Shown here one piece after another: positions 50,900 through 59,016 of a stretch of 64,000 nt of DNA (position 1 is the stretch's first letter; the number at the start of each line of letters is the position of its first letter). The translations under genes were made by a program, and so were the position numbers. The stretch lies in the NCBI GenBank assembly GCA_028285005.1, contig JANQQP010000007.1:1-64000 (forward strand). Direction: 5' to 3'. The stretch comes from Dehalococcoidia bacterium. GTDB taxonomy: Bacteria > Chloroflexota > Dehalococcoidia > Lucifugimonadales > Lucifugimonadaceae. The notes beneath the pieces are model-generated. The model made no database searches, was not told where the DNA came from, and was given only the letters and a program-made list of their open reading frames with translations.

Positions 50900-50936
50900 T
50901 TGCCATCCCGTGCATACCCCTGTAATATAGGGGTAT
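50900..50936 (+). promoter_or_regulatory. Sigma70 promoter with a perfect dyad around the -10, upstream of the unknown gene / molybdenum hydroxylase unit
   Basis: A -35 TTGCCA (50900-50905), a 17-bp spacer and -10 TAATAT (50923-50928) precede ATG 50962 by 34 bp. A perfect dyad ATACCCCT (50914-50921) and AGGGGTAT (50929-50936) flanks the -10, which sits in its 7-nt centre. The dyad is similar in style to operators of copper-responsive CsoR proteins (ATACCCC/GGGGTAT), but no such regulator is in the window. Confidence 0.55.
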
Positions 50937-50961
50937 AAACCGGTAATTATATGAGGTAAGA

Positions 50962-51618
50962 ATGCCAGCTCTGCACATATCGCTCCGCCACTTCGCACGC
51001 GTCGTGGCCTCTCCGCCCACCAAGCGGATCGAGGTCGTTCGAGACGTGCGCAGGCTCGAGGCCTCGGCGAGCGATCCGCGCATGAACTTCTACCGGGGCC
51101 TGTTCGATGACATGGAGAGGCTGTTGAAGGCAGGGCACCGTCCTGAGGCGATACGAGAGATCACCACTTACCAGCACAACTCGGTGAAGCGTGAGAAGTA
51201 CCAGTCGCTCGCTGAGAGGTGGATCGACCAGTGGCGAGCGATGAAGGTCCGATTCATCGATCTGCCGAACAATTTCTACTGGAACTTTGACGACGTAGCG
51301 GTGCGGGTGTCACCGATGCTCGGAATGGAAACTGCCGAGGGACAGTTCGCCTCAAAGCTGTGGTTTCCATCAGACAAGCCGACCGGTGAGCTGGTGGCCG
51401 TGATGCTGGGTGTGATGAGGCTTGCGAGAGAGCAGAACGCGGATTGGGAGCCCCAGTGGGAGCCGAGCATGTGGGATGTGAACCGTGATGCGTTCATGTA
51501 CCCGCCAGACCCGGACCAGTTCCGACTGGTTCTTGAGGATGCGGCACGTTCGCTAAAGGCGATGTGGGGAGTTGAAGCCGCTGTCTACACCCAACCAGCT
51601 TATGCCGGTCGGACATGA
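50962..51618 (+). CDS. Unknown protein preceding the molybdenum hydroxylase gene
   Basis: A 218-residue soluble protein. The basic N-terminus (ALHISLRHFARVVASPPTKRIEVVRDVRRLE) is followed by a helical charged stretch (FDDMERLLKAGHRPEAIREI) and LAERWIDQWRAMKVRFID. The C-terminal half is beta-rich with many aromatic residues (NNFYWNFDDVAVRVSPMLG, DWEPQWEPSMWDVNRDAFMYPP). No signal peptide or membrane segment is seen. I do not recognise the family. Its promoter carries a dyad, and the next gene, 48 bp later in the same direction, encodes a molybdenum hydroxylase subunit, which suggests they share an operon and perhaps a function. Confidence 0.6.
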   Translation: MPALHISLRHFARVVASPPTKRIEVVRDVRRLEASASDPRMNFYRGLFDDMERLLKAGHRPEAIREITTYQHNSVKREKYQSLAERWIDQWRAMKVRFIDLPNNFYWNFDDVAVRVSPMLGMETAEGQFASKLWFPSDKPTGELVAVMLGVMRLAREQNADWEPQWEPSMWDVNRDAFMYPPDPDQFRLVLEDAARSLKAMWGVEAAVYTQPAYAGRT

Positions 51619-51666
51619 CCTCCGCTGGTGGCATATGAAGGGGTGAAGCACGAGAGGATTTACATC

Positions 51667-53967
51667 ATGAGTCAGGAAAACAGTCAGAGCGACTATTCGG
51701 TCGTAGGGACAACGCCTCTCAACCCCGAGGCTTACAACAAGGTCACGGGTAGAGCGGTTTACGGAGCGGATGTGCAGGTGCCTGGACTGGTGTGGGGCGA
51801 GATCATCCGCAGCCCGCACGCCCACGCAATTATCAAGAGCATCGACGCATCAAAGGCGTTGGAGATCCCCGGTGTCCTGGCGTTCGTGACCGGTGACGAC
51901 CTGCCAGAGCCAAAGATCGATGCATACGAGTGGGTGAACATTCCCAATCTGTCGAAAGAGGTGCTCGCCAAGGGCTCGGTCCACTACAAAGGCCAGCCTG
52001 TCGCAGCCATAGCCGCAACCGACCGCAACACGGCGATCGAAGCGGCGCGGCGAGTCAAGATCGACTATGACCAGATGCCGTCCGTAACTTCATTGTCCGC
52101 CGCCGTGAAGCGGGATGCGCCGCTGGCGATGCCGGGGCTCACGGGCGATCACCTCGGCGAGCAGGTGACCGGCACGAACGTGGTGAGCATCTCTCGCAAC
52201 GAGCTCGGCGACCCTGAAACAGGCTTCGAGTCGGCGACCTTCGTGATTGAGCGCGAGTTCGACATCGCGATGGTCCACCAGGGATATATCGAGCTGCAAA
52301 ACGCCACGGCCCGCTGGCGGGCGGACGGCAGGCTGGAGATCTGGTCGAGCGCGCAGGGTCTGTTCAGCATTCGCGGGCAGATAGCTGGTGTGCTTGACAT
52401 GCCGGAGTCGATGGTCCTCGTGCACTCAGTTGAGATCGGCGGAGGCTTCGGCGGCAAAGCGACGGCTTATCTGCCTCCGGTCGTAGCGCTGCTCGCGAAG
52501 AAGACAGGACGGCCGGTGAAGATCGTTACGGATAGGCCATCGACTTTCGATGCGACCGGCCCGGCATCTGGAGCAAACGTGAAGATCAAGATGGGCGTGG
52601 ACGACTCCGGGCGAATCGTCGCTGCTTCCGCAACAGCAACGCACGATGTAGGCGGCAACCCGAGAGTGGCTTCGGGCGGCTCGGCCAACAACATGTTCTC
52701 TCCGTACGACATCCCGCACCTCCGCGTCGACGGCCGAGACGTTGTGACGAACACTCCGCCAACAGCGTCATATCGGGCTCCGGCCGCGCCTCAGGGCGCG
52801 TTCGCCGTGGAGTCGGTGATCGACGAGATTTGTGAAGCCAAGGGCTGGGACAAACTGGAGTTCCGCCTCAAGAACGCATCGCATGAGGGCACTCGCAAGG
52901 TCACCGGCCCCATATTCGCTCGCATCGGAGTGGAAGAGGTGATGGCCGCGGCCATGGAGTCGGAGCACTGGCGTTCGCCTCTGCCGCGTCGGAGTGACGA
53001 CGGCTGGCTGCAGGGCAGAGGTGTAGCGGCTGGGTTCTGGGGCAACGGCGGCCGTGAGTCCTCAGTGAACCTGCACCTGAGTCCAGACGGCGACGTCACC
53101 ATGAACACCGGCTCGGTCGACATGGGGAGCGTGAAGCTGGTGGTCGCGATGCAGGCCGCCGAGGCGCTGCAGCTGCCGGTCGAGAGGATCAGGTCGAACA
53201 CGGTCGACACTGACAGCGTCGGATTCACCAGCGTTACAGGCGGCAGTAGGACGACCTTCGCCACCGGCATTGCCGCCATTCAGGCCGCGGAGAACCTGCT
53301 GGAGACGATGCGGACTCGGACAGGCGAGCTTTGGGGTGTCGAGCCGGACGATGTGACCTACGAAGGTCAGCGTTTTGGCTGCGTCACCGACGATTCGCTT
53401 GGCATCGAGTGGGACGCACTGGCGAAGCACATGCTCGAGGGCGGAGACCCTGTGAGCGCTGTCGGGTCAGCGAACCCGCCCGAGGCAGGCAACGCCGGAG
53501 CCGTGCACATCGCAGACGTTGCTGTCGACCCGGACACCGGCAAGGTGCAGGTGCTGCGCTACACTGCCATCCAGGACGTGGGCAAGGCGATCAATCCGCA
53601 GACGGCCGAGGGCCAGATCCAGGGAGGCGCGGTCCAGGGCATCGGCTGGGCGCTGAACGAGGAGTATGTGATGGGCGGCGACGGTGCGATGCAGAACCGG
53701 TCGTTCCTCGATTACCGGATGCCGACCGCCCTGGACCTGCCGTTCATCGAGGTCCAGATGGTTGAGGTGCCGACTCCGTTTCATCCGTTCGGCGTGCGCG
53801 GCATCGGCGAAGTCTCGATCGTTCCTGCGCTGGCCGCAGTGCGCAACGCCATCCACAACGCTACAGGCGTGAATCTGTACCAGGCGCCGATGCGGCCAGG
53901 CCGAGTGCTGGAAGGCATGCTGGCTAAGCGGGCCAAAGAGCGGGTTGCTGTTGGAGCGGCTGACTAG
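51667..53967 (+). CDS. Molybdenum hydroxylase large subunit (xanthine dehydrogenase / aldehyde oxidase family)
   Basis: A 766-residue molybdopterin-binding subunit. ATG 51667 with AGAGGATTTACATC upstream fits the family start (GTTPLNPEAYNKVTGRAVYGAD). Motifs include the first binding domain AVYGADVQVPGLVWG, GGGFGGKATAYLPPV (Mo-pterin loop) and TPPTASYRAPAAPQGAFAVES, which aligns with the loop that reads AYRCSFR in CO dehydrogenase. That Cys is absent here, so this is not form I CoxL. Near the end VRGIGEVSIVPALAAVRNAI carries the conserved active-site Glu. No FAD- or iron-sulfur-subunit gene is adjacent. The substrate is probably an aromatic, N-heterocyclic or aldehyde compound; this is a family-level statement. 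Confidence 0.88.
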   Translation: MSQENSQSDYSVVGTTPLNPEAYNKVTGRAVYGADVQVPGLVWGEIIRSPHAHAIIKSIDASKALEIPGVLAFVTGDDLPEPKIDAYEWVNIPNLSKEVLAKGSVHYKGQPVAAIAATDRNTAIEAARRVKIDYDQMPSVTSLSAAVKRDAPLAMPGLTGDHLGEQVTGTNVVSISRNELGDPETGFESATFVIEREFDIAMVHQGYIELQNATARWRADGRLEIWSSAQGLFSIRGQIAGVLDMPESMVLVHSVEIGGGFGGKATAYLPPVVALLAKKTGRPVKIVTDRPSTFDATGPASGANVKIKMGVDDSGRIVAASATATHDVGGNPRVASGGSANNMFSPYDIPHLRVDGRDVVTNTPPTASYRAPAAPQGAFAVESVIDEICEAKGWDKLEFRLKNASHEGTRKVTGPIFARIGVEEVMAAAMESEHWRSPLPRRSDDGWLQGRGVAAGFWGNGGRESSVNLHLSPDGDVTMNTGSVDMGSVKLVVAMQAAEALQLPVERIRSNTVDTDSVGFTSVTGGSRTTFATGIAAIQAAENLLETMRTRTGELWGVEPDDVTYEGQRFGCVTDDSLGIEWDALAKHMLEGGDPVSAVGSANPPEAGNAGAVHIADVAVDPDTGKVQVLRYTAIQDVGKAINPQTAEGQIQGGAVQGIGWALNEEYVMGGDGAMQNRSFLDYRMPTALDLPFIEVQMVEVPTPFHPFGVRGIGEVSIVPALAAVRNAIHNATGVNLYQAPMRPGRVLEGMLAKRAKERVAVGAAD

Positions 53968-55412
53968 GGGTTGGTGGCCATCTCCGGCACTTTGCCCTGC
54001 CAGGGGCGAGCCTGTTCGTAGGCGGCTGAGGCTCGGAGAATGGTGGATTCGTCTCGCATGTCTCCGATGATCTGGAGTCCGATGGGCATGCCGTCGTTGT
54101 CGAAGCCGCAGGGAACGCTGGCGCCCGGGTTGCCGGTCATGTTGAAGATGTAGGTGTACGGGATGAAGCCCCAGCGAGGGTCCCGAATCGAAACGCCGTT
54201 GATCTCGGCCGGTGGGTTGTCGATCTCGAACGCTCCAGTTGCGGCTACTGGCATCAGCAGCAGGTCGAAGTCGGCGAAAAAGCGGTTGGTGTAGGTGCGG
54301 TATTGACCGACTGCATCGAGCGACTCCATGTAATCGGCGGCCGAGAGCGACTTGCCACGCTCGAGGTTGCTCTTGAAGTAGTCGGTCAGCTGGCCGGCCG
54401 TTTCCGGGTTGTCCAGCAGCCTGGCGAAACGGTAGTAGCCGCTGGCGCAGAAGAAGTCCATGAAGCGGTCTTCGATCTGGTCGTGCGGCTCAGGTGCAAA
54501 CTCAACCTCCTCGACATTCGCTCCCAGCTCCTCGAATACCTTCGCAGCGTCCGCCACGGCCTGCGAAACTGCCGGTTCGCACGCGGCGCCTCCGAGACTC
54601 GATGTGTCGAGGCCGATGCGCAGTCCGGCAACACCTTCGTTGAGACCAGCGGTGAAGTCGGGCGGCGAGTCGGAGATCGTGCCGTACTCGGCGTCGTCGG
54701 ACGGCCCGGCGAGCACGTTCGTGAAGACCGCTGCGTCCTCGACTGTCCAGGTCATTGGGCCGACGGACGAGTTGTTGACGAGGTTGTATGAGCCTGAATG
54801 ACGCCGAGGTATTCGACCCTGCGTGGCTTTGAGGCCGTAGATGCCGGAGAGGGCGGCGGGGATGCGCACCGAGCCGCCGCCGTCGCTGCCCTGCGCAATG
54901 GCTGTGATTCCCGCCGCGACCGATGCCGCCGCGCCGCCGCTTGAGCCGCCGGGCGTGCGCGCCGGGTCCCAGGGGTTGCCGCATGAGCCGAAGACGCGGT
55001 TTTCGGTGGTGCCGGCGTGGCCGTATTCCGGCGTGTTGGTCTTGCCGACGATGATTCCGCCGGCGTTTCGTATGCGCTCGACGCATAGAGCGTCTTCGTC
55101 TGCGATCTCGTCGTCCGGCAGGCTGCCGTGGGTGAGTCGGACGCCTTTGACGCCTTCGAGGTCCTTGATCGGAACTGGAATCCCGTGCAGCGGTCCGAGT
55201 TGTGCCGGGTCGTGGTGCGACAGGGCCTGTTCAGCGTCCTTCGCATCGTCCATCGCCTGCTCATGCATGACGGTTATGTATGCGCCGAGCTGCGGATTTA
55301 GCGCGTCTATGCGGCTGAGTGTCCATTCCATGAGCTCAACAGGCGAGAGCTCTTTTCTGCGGATGCGTGCTGCGAGTTCGGTGGCAGGGACGAAGGCGAA
55401 GTTGTCTGGCAT
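53964..55412 (-). CDS. Amidase (amidase-signature family)
   Basis: A 482-residue amidase. The Ser-cisSer-Lys triad is visible: Lys83 in GIPVPIKDLEGVKG, Ser157 in RTPGGSSGGAAAS and Ser181 in GSDGGGSVRIPAALSGIYGLK, with spacing as in fatty-acid amide hydrolase-type enzymes. The C-terminal half (LLLMPVAATGAFEIDNPP, GNPGASVPCGFDNDGMPIGLQI) is also typical. It would hydrolyse an amide such as a carboxamide or urea-like compound; the substrate is unknown. The stop shares the tetranucleotide CTAG with the stop of the molybdenum hydroxylase gene. Confidence 0.92.
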   Translation of the reverse strand: MPDNFAFVPATELAARIRRKELSPVELMEWTLSRIDALNPQLGAYITVMHEQAMDDAKDAEQALSHHDPAQLGPLHGIPVPIKDLEGVKGVRLTHGSLPDDEIADEDALCVERIRNAGGIIVGKTNTPEYGHAGTTENRVFGSCGNPWDPARTPGGSSGGAAASVAAGITAIAQGSDGGGSVRIPAALSGIYGLKATQGRIPRRHSGSYNLVNNSSVGPMTWTVEDAAVFTNVLAGPSDDAEYGTISDSPPDFTAGLNEGVAGLRIGLDTSSLGGAACEPAVSQAVADAAKVFEELGANVEEVEFAPEPHDQIEDRFMDFFCASGYYRFARLLDNPETAGQLTDYFKSNLERGKSLSAADYMESLDAVGQYRTYTNRFFADFDLLLMPVAATGAFEIDNPPAEINGVSIRDPRWGFIPYTYIFNMTGNPGASVPCGFDNDGMPIGLQIIGDMRDESTILRASAAYEQARPWQGKVPEMATNP

Positions 55413-55492
55413 GAGGGTTTCTCGGAGGTGGTGGCGATGGCAGATATTTCCGAGACAGTCGCACCAGGCAGGGGAGATGTCAAACTTGCAGC

Positions 55493-56314
55493 CTAGATCG
55501 CCTTCTCAGCCTCTCTCAGCGCGTCGTAGCAGAACTGCGCTACCGCCCACGGGTTGTAGTCTGGCTGACGTGATTGCTGGACGCTGACTTCGGCGAAGAC
55601 GGGCAGGTGGCCGAGGTCGTTGGCCTGCAGTGAGCGGAGGAAGAGCGGGATGTCGATGTTGCCGTCGCCAGTGAGACAGTAGCGCACTTCGCCATCGACT
55701 TTTTCACCGTCCTTGATGTGGACCATCGACGAGTACGGTGCGCAGAGTTCCACGCTGTGAGCGACCTCGGCGCCTTCGACGTAGAAGTGCGATATGTCGA
55801 GGTCCAGCGTCAGGCTCGGATGCTGAGTGTTCTCCATCATCCACACCGCCTTCTCCGGCGTTTCGAAGTCGGTACCGGCGTGGGCCTCGATGGCGATGGT
55901 CGCCTTGTGTTCGGCGGCGAGGTCAGCCAGACGCATGAAGGAGTCACGGATCTGCTCCTTGCCGGACTCCCACGGCGGCGCCGAATGACCGGCAGTGGTC
56001 GTAATGAGGATCGGCGTGTCGTCGTAGTGCATGCGGCCCGCCATACGCAGCTTCGCCAGTGTCAGGTCCATCTCAGCCTTGTCGTCAAGAGCGCAGACAT
56101 CGAAGTTGCCAAAGAGCAGTGGCGACGGAAAACCAAGGCTTCTCGCAAGCGCCGAGAGCCTGATCTGCTCTGGCGGTGTGAACCGTTCTGGTGATGTGGG
56201 CCAGGCATCGCCAACCGCGATCTCAAGCGCTTCGTAGCCGATCTCCCTGATCTTCGGCAGCGCTTCGAACGGGTCAAGCATCGACAGAGCGTAAGTGGAG
56301 TATCCGAGTTTCAT
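55493..56314 (-). CDS. Sugar phosphate isomerase/epimerase-type TIM barrel (xylose isomerase-like)
   Basis: A 273-residue protein of the AP-endonuclease-2 / xylose-isomerase-like fold. Strand 1 is LGYSTYALSMLDPFEALPKIREIGYEALEIAVGDAW. Later come TIAIEAHAGTDFETPEKAVWMME (Glu and His metal ligands), LTLDLDISHFYVEGAEVA, SSMVHIKDGEKVDGEVRYCLTGDGNIDI and VFAEVSVQQSRQPDY. It would bind a divalent metal and isomerise or epimerise a sugar or sugar acid. It ends 80 bp before the amidase start and starts 12 bp after the RDD gene, all on the minus strand. Confidence 0.85.
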   Translation of the reverse strand: MKLGYSTYALSMLDPFEALPKIREIGYEALEIAVGDAWPTSPERFTPPEQIRLSALARSLGFPSPLLFGNFDVCALDDKAEMDLTLAKLRMAGRMHYDDTPILITTTAGHSAPPWESGKEQIRDSFMRLADLAAEHKATIAIEAHAGTDFETPEKAVWMMENTQHPSLTLDLDISHFYVEGAEVAHSVELCAPYSSMVHIKDGEKVDGEVRYCLTGDGNIDIPLFLRSLQANDLGHLPVFAEVSVQQSRQPDYNPWAVAQFCYDALREAEKAI

Positions 56315-56326
56315 ATTCCGGTCGAT

Positions 56327-56875
56327 CTAGCCGGTGACCTGGCGAGGGCCATCGCCACCCCAGGGGTCGTTAGTCGTGTCAATCCGGGCTCGACTGGCGG
56401 GCAGCGGATCGTCTTTGACGACGACCGAGGACATCATCTTGTCGTGCAACGCCTGCAGGTTCTTGTCGAACATCGGGAACAGGTAGTTCACGACGAAGAC
56501 GATGCCGAACGTGAGGTTGGAGAGAAATCCGATTAGCAGCCCTTTGATGATGAACTCTCTCACAAAGGTCAGTCCCCAACCCAGCGGTCGGCCATCGGCG
56601 CGAACGGCCTGGATTCCGACCACCTGTTTGCCGGGCGTCTGGCCATTGGCCAGCGTAAAGAGCCACCAGATGATCCACCCGATGCCCAACGTAACTATGA
56701 AGAGCGGGATGTCGAGCAGGTAGGCCGCGAGTCTGCGAAGGAAGGTCGCTGCCCTGACGTTCGGCTCGGCTCCTTTGAGATGGAAGCAGTTGGTGCAGAA
56801 CCGCCCCGGCCCTTCCTCCGCCACTCCGCAGTCCGGACAATAACGAACTGCGATCTGTTGGTCCATGGTCGTCAT
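56327..56875 (-). CDS. RDD-domain membrane protein with N-terminal zinc ribbon
   Basis: A 182-residue protein. An N-terminal zinc ribbon is RYCPDCGVAEEGPGRFCTNC (two CxxC pairs within residues 12-30). It is followed by an RDD domain with the N-terminal FLRRLAAYLLDIPLFI (Arg-Asp), GQTPGKQVVGIQAVRADG and three membrane segments at about 48-73, 105-122 and 128-138. RDD proteins are small membrane proteins, some of them proposed transporters; the ribbon suggests a regulatory or assembly part on the cytoplasmic side. GGGAGATCGAGCGT precedes the ATG. It may be in one transcript with the isomerase gene 12 bp downstream. Confidence 0.82.
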   Translation of the reverse strand: MTTMDQQIAVRYCPDCGVAEEGPGRFCTNCFHLKGAEPNVRAATFLRRLAAYLLDIPLFIVTLGIGWIIWWLFTLANGQTPGKQVVGIQAVRADGRPLGWGLTFVREFIIKGLLIGFLSNLTFGIVFVVNYLFPMFDKNLQALHDKMMSSVVVKDDPLPASRARIDTTNDPWGGDGPRQVTG

Positions 56876-57035
56876 ACGCTCGATCTCCCTTGAACTGCGA
56901 TCTCGCCGAAATGTGCGCAGATTCTATCTGAGCGGCAACGAGGAGATGAGGCGGGACGATCAGTACGGCAAATCCTGACTGGAAATTGTGCATCGAACCG
57001 GCAATGAACTGGAGAGACATGGATGGAGCCAGGAA

Positions 57036-57482
57036 ATGACGCAGGAACAGAGACCGCCGCTGCCGCCGTTCACGCTGGAGACCGCCCGACAGAAGGTGCA
57101 GGCGGCTGAAGACGCGTGGAACACTCGAGACCCTGAGCGCGTGGCAATGGCTTACACGCCGGATTCGCAGTGGCGCAATCGTGATGAGTTCTTCACCGGA
57201 CGGGACGCGATCAAGGAGTTCCTCACCCGCAAGTGGAAGAAGGAACTCGACTACCGCCTGATGAAGGAGCTGTGGGCATTCACGGACAACCGGATCTCAG
57301 TGCGGTTCGAATACGAGTGGCACGATGAAACCGGTCAGTGGTTCCGCTCGCACGGCAATGAGCACTGGGAGTTCGATGACAACGGGCTGATGCGCCGCAG
57401 GGACATGAGTGCCAACGATGTGCCGATAGACGAATCTGAGCGCAGGTACTTTGCGCCGGAAGAGGCGGGCGCGACTCCCTAG
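57036..57482 (+). CDS. NTF2-like protein of the DUF1348 family
   Basis: A 148-residue protein with the characteristic DUF1348 pattern: [48 protein letters not shown], then [71 protein letters not shown]. This is an NTF2-like cone fold; members are common in many bacteria and of unknown function. ATG 57036 follows ATGGAGCC and is the conserved start. Next to it is a minus-strand hypothetical gene, convergent at 6 bp. Confidence 0.85.
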   Translation: MTQEQRPPLPPFTLETARQKVQAAEDAWNTRDPERVAMAYTPDSQWRNRDEFFTGRDAIKEFLTRKWKKELDYRLMKELWAFTDNRISVRFEYEWHDETGQWFRSHGNEHWEFDDNGLMRRRDMSANDVPIDESERRYFAPEEAGATP

Positions 57483-57488
57483 ACGCGG

Positions 57489-57740
57489 TCAGACGATCCT
57501 GAACAGGTATTCCGCGTTTGCGGCCTGCTGAGCCGGAGATCCTCGGGTGATCTCTACCCGTTTCGTCACTCCCTGTTCAGTTAGCAGATAGGTTTCGCCC
57601 TCCTGCAACGGGTTGCCGGAGAGCAGTTTCAGTTCGCCTGAGACTCCGTTGACAAAGCGGAAGTCAACTGCTCGTTCGTCGTCACGAACGCCAGGGTGCA
57701 GTTCGCTCAGTGTGCCTATCTGGCTGAATTGCTCGATCAT
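57489..57740 (-). CDS. Small hypothetical protein
   Basis: An 83-residue frame beginning MIEQFSQIGTLSELHPGVRD and ending NAEYLFRIV. The predicted strands (AVDFRFVNGVSGELKLLSGNP, TYLLTEQGVTKRVEITRG) suggest a small beta-barrel, perhaps a ligand-binding domain. A frame running 79 codons further upstream overlaps the next gene and is not supported. The start lacks a good ribosome binding site. No family is recognised; the divergent Gfo/Idh/MocA gene begins 157 bp away. Confidence 0.45.
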   Translation of the reverse strand: MIEQFSQIGTLSELHPGVRDDERAVDFRFVNGVSGELKLLSGNPLQEGETYLLTEQGVTKRVEITRGSPAQQAANAEYLFRIV

Positions 57741-57896
57741 CTCTCGATGATCGCGGGTTGCTGATGGGCAGAGGTGTGTTGCAGGCGTGGGACCCATTTG
57801 CCTGCGCTGGACATCCATCGGCTCTGCTGCCAGAGTGTGGCGGCTGAGCCACGGAACGAATGGCGAGTAGGTGAATCTTCGAGAGCGAGGGACCTG

Positions 57897-58853
57897 TTGA
57901 CCGATCGAAAGCTGCGAATCGGCTTTGTTGGTGCAGGCCGCCGAGGCCGCGTGCACATGCAGATCTTCGACTCTCACGAGCTCTCTGAGGTTGTTGGTGT
58001 GACCGATCCTGTCGAGGCATCACGGAATGCTGCGGCTGAGCAGTTCGGCGCAGAGGCATTCGAAGATGCGGCGCAGATGATCGATTCTGGTCAAGTGGGC
58101 GTTGTCGTGGTTTCAGCGCCGGCGCACCTGAACGCTAAGGTTGCGTTGCCGGTCATTGAAAGGGGTATCACGACGCTACTAGAGAAGCCTCCCGGCCTCA
58201 GCGTGGCCGATGTTAGGACGCTTCAGGACGCAGCCAAACGCTCTGGTACCAGGGTGATGGTGGGGTTTGATCGGCGCTTTAACCCGTATTTAAGGTCGGC
58301 TCGAGAGGCGATCGCTGAGAAGGGCGAGCTGCGCCAGATCGTGGCCGAGTTTCACAAGGATATTCGGGACTGGACCGAGGATGCGCGCTTCTCCGAAGAG
58401 ATGTTGAACGTGCTGATGCTGGAGTCGCCGGTCCACAGCCTGGATTTGTTGACGCATCTTGCAGGTTCGGCGGTGGCGAACGTGAGCAGCGTGGTTAAGA
58501 GCGTTAACTCTCCTTACCGGGACGTGCACGCGGCGTTGATCGAGTTTGACTCGGGTTGCGTTGCGCAGTTCACGGCGAGCTTGACCGCTGGCGGGCGTTT
58601 AGAGCGTTATGAGCTGCACGGCGATGGGATGAGTGCGTACCTCGAAGGGGTGCAGGGCGGGAAGGTGGTGGCGGATGGCGTTGTGACCGAGATCGATGCT
58701 CCTCCTGAGGGTGTGACAAGCACCTTCCTGCAAGATGACTACTTCTTGCGCCAGGCGTTGGCAGGGGAGCCGTTCGGTGAGCCTGCTGCTTCACTGGAGA
58801 GCTCGGAGCAAGTGCTTGATCTTGCGGAGAGGATCTTTGGTGGGGTGAGGTGA
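57897..58853 (+). CDS. Gfo/Idh/MocA-family oxidoreductase
   Basis: A 318-residue NAD(P)-dependent oxidoreductase. TTG 57897 with GAGCGAGGGA upstream is chosen because the Rossmann start LRIGFVGAGRRGRVHMQIF must be near the N-terminus. LLEKPPGLSVADVRTLQDAAKRSGTRVMVGFDRRFNPYLRSAREAI contains the catalytic EKP Lys and the conserved Arg/Asn loop. The C-terminal beta-sheet domain (residues about 125-300) shows VVKSVNSPYRDVHAALIEFDSG. Typical members oxidise or epimerise sugars and cyclitols such as myo-inositol. Its neighbours with sugar-related functions support a sugar role, but the substrate is open. Confidence 0.87.
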   Translation: MTDRKLRIGFVGAGRRGRVHMQIFDSHELSEVVGVTDPVEASRNAAAEQFGAEAFEDAAQMIDSGQVGVVVVSAPAHLNAKVALPVIERGITTLLEKPPGLSVADVRTLQDAAKRSGTRVMVGFDRRFNPYLRSAREAIAEKGELRQIVAEFHKDIRDWTEDARFSEEMLNVLMLESPVHSLDLLTHLAGSAVANVSSVVKSVNSPYRDVHAALIEFDSGCVAQFTASLTAGGRLERYELHGDGMSAYLEGVQGGKVVADGVVTEIDAPPEGVTSTFLQDDYFLRQALAGEPFGEPAASLESSEQVLDLAERIFGGVR

Positions 58854-58873
58854 AGCCTGGAACGTTGTGTAGG

Positions 58874-59003
58874 CTGCCATCCTGAGCTTGTCGAAGGGTC
58901 TCTAGCCGTCGGCCTCTCGCCGACATTACCGTCTGCGACTCTGGGAGAGGGGAGAACATGAACCCTCACCCTAGCCCTCTCCCGATTCGGGAGAGGGGAT
59001 GAG
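58874..59003. repeat. Palindromic repeat cluster 10
   Basis: This lies between convergent genes. It holds CCATCCTGAGCTTGTCGAAGG (58877-58897) and a GTCGGCC-TCT-CGCCGAC hairpin (about 58908-58924) shared with cluster 2. A CTGGGAGAGGGGAGAAC remnant and CCCTCACCCTAGCCCTCTCCC with a reversed CTCTCCCGATTCGGGAGAG hairpin (58977-58997) follow. No ATTCTGAA-type module. Confidence 0.85.
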
Positions 59004-59016
59004 GCAGACTCAGTCA

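Noticed and set aside
51667-53967. CO dehydrogenase large subunit (CoxL form I)
   Set aside because: The loop that must contain AYxCSFR reads ASYRAPAAPQ, and no CoxS/CoxM genes are adjacent; a general molybdenum hydroxylase call is safer.
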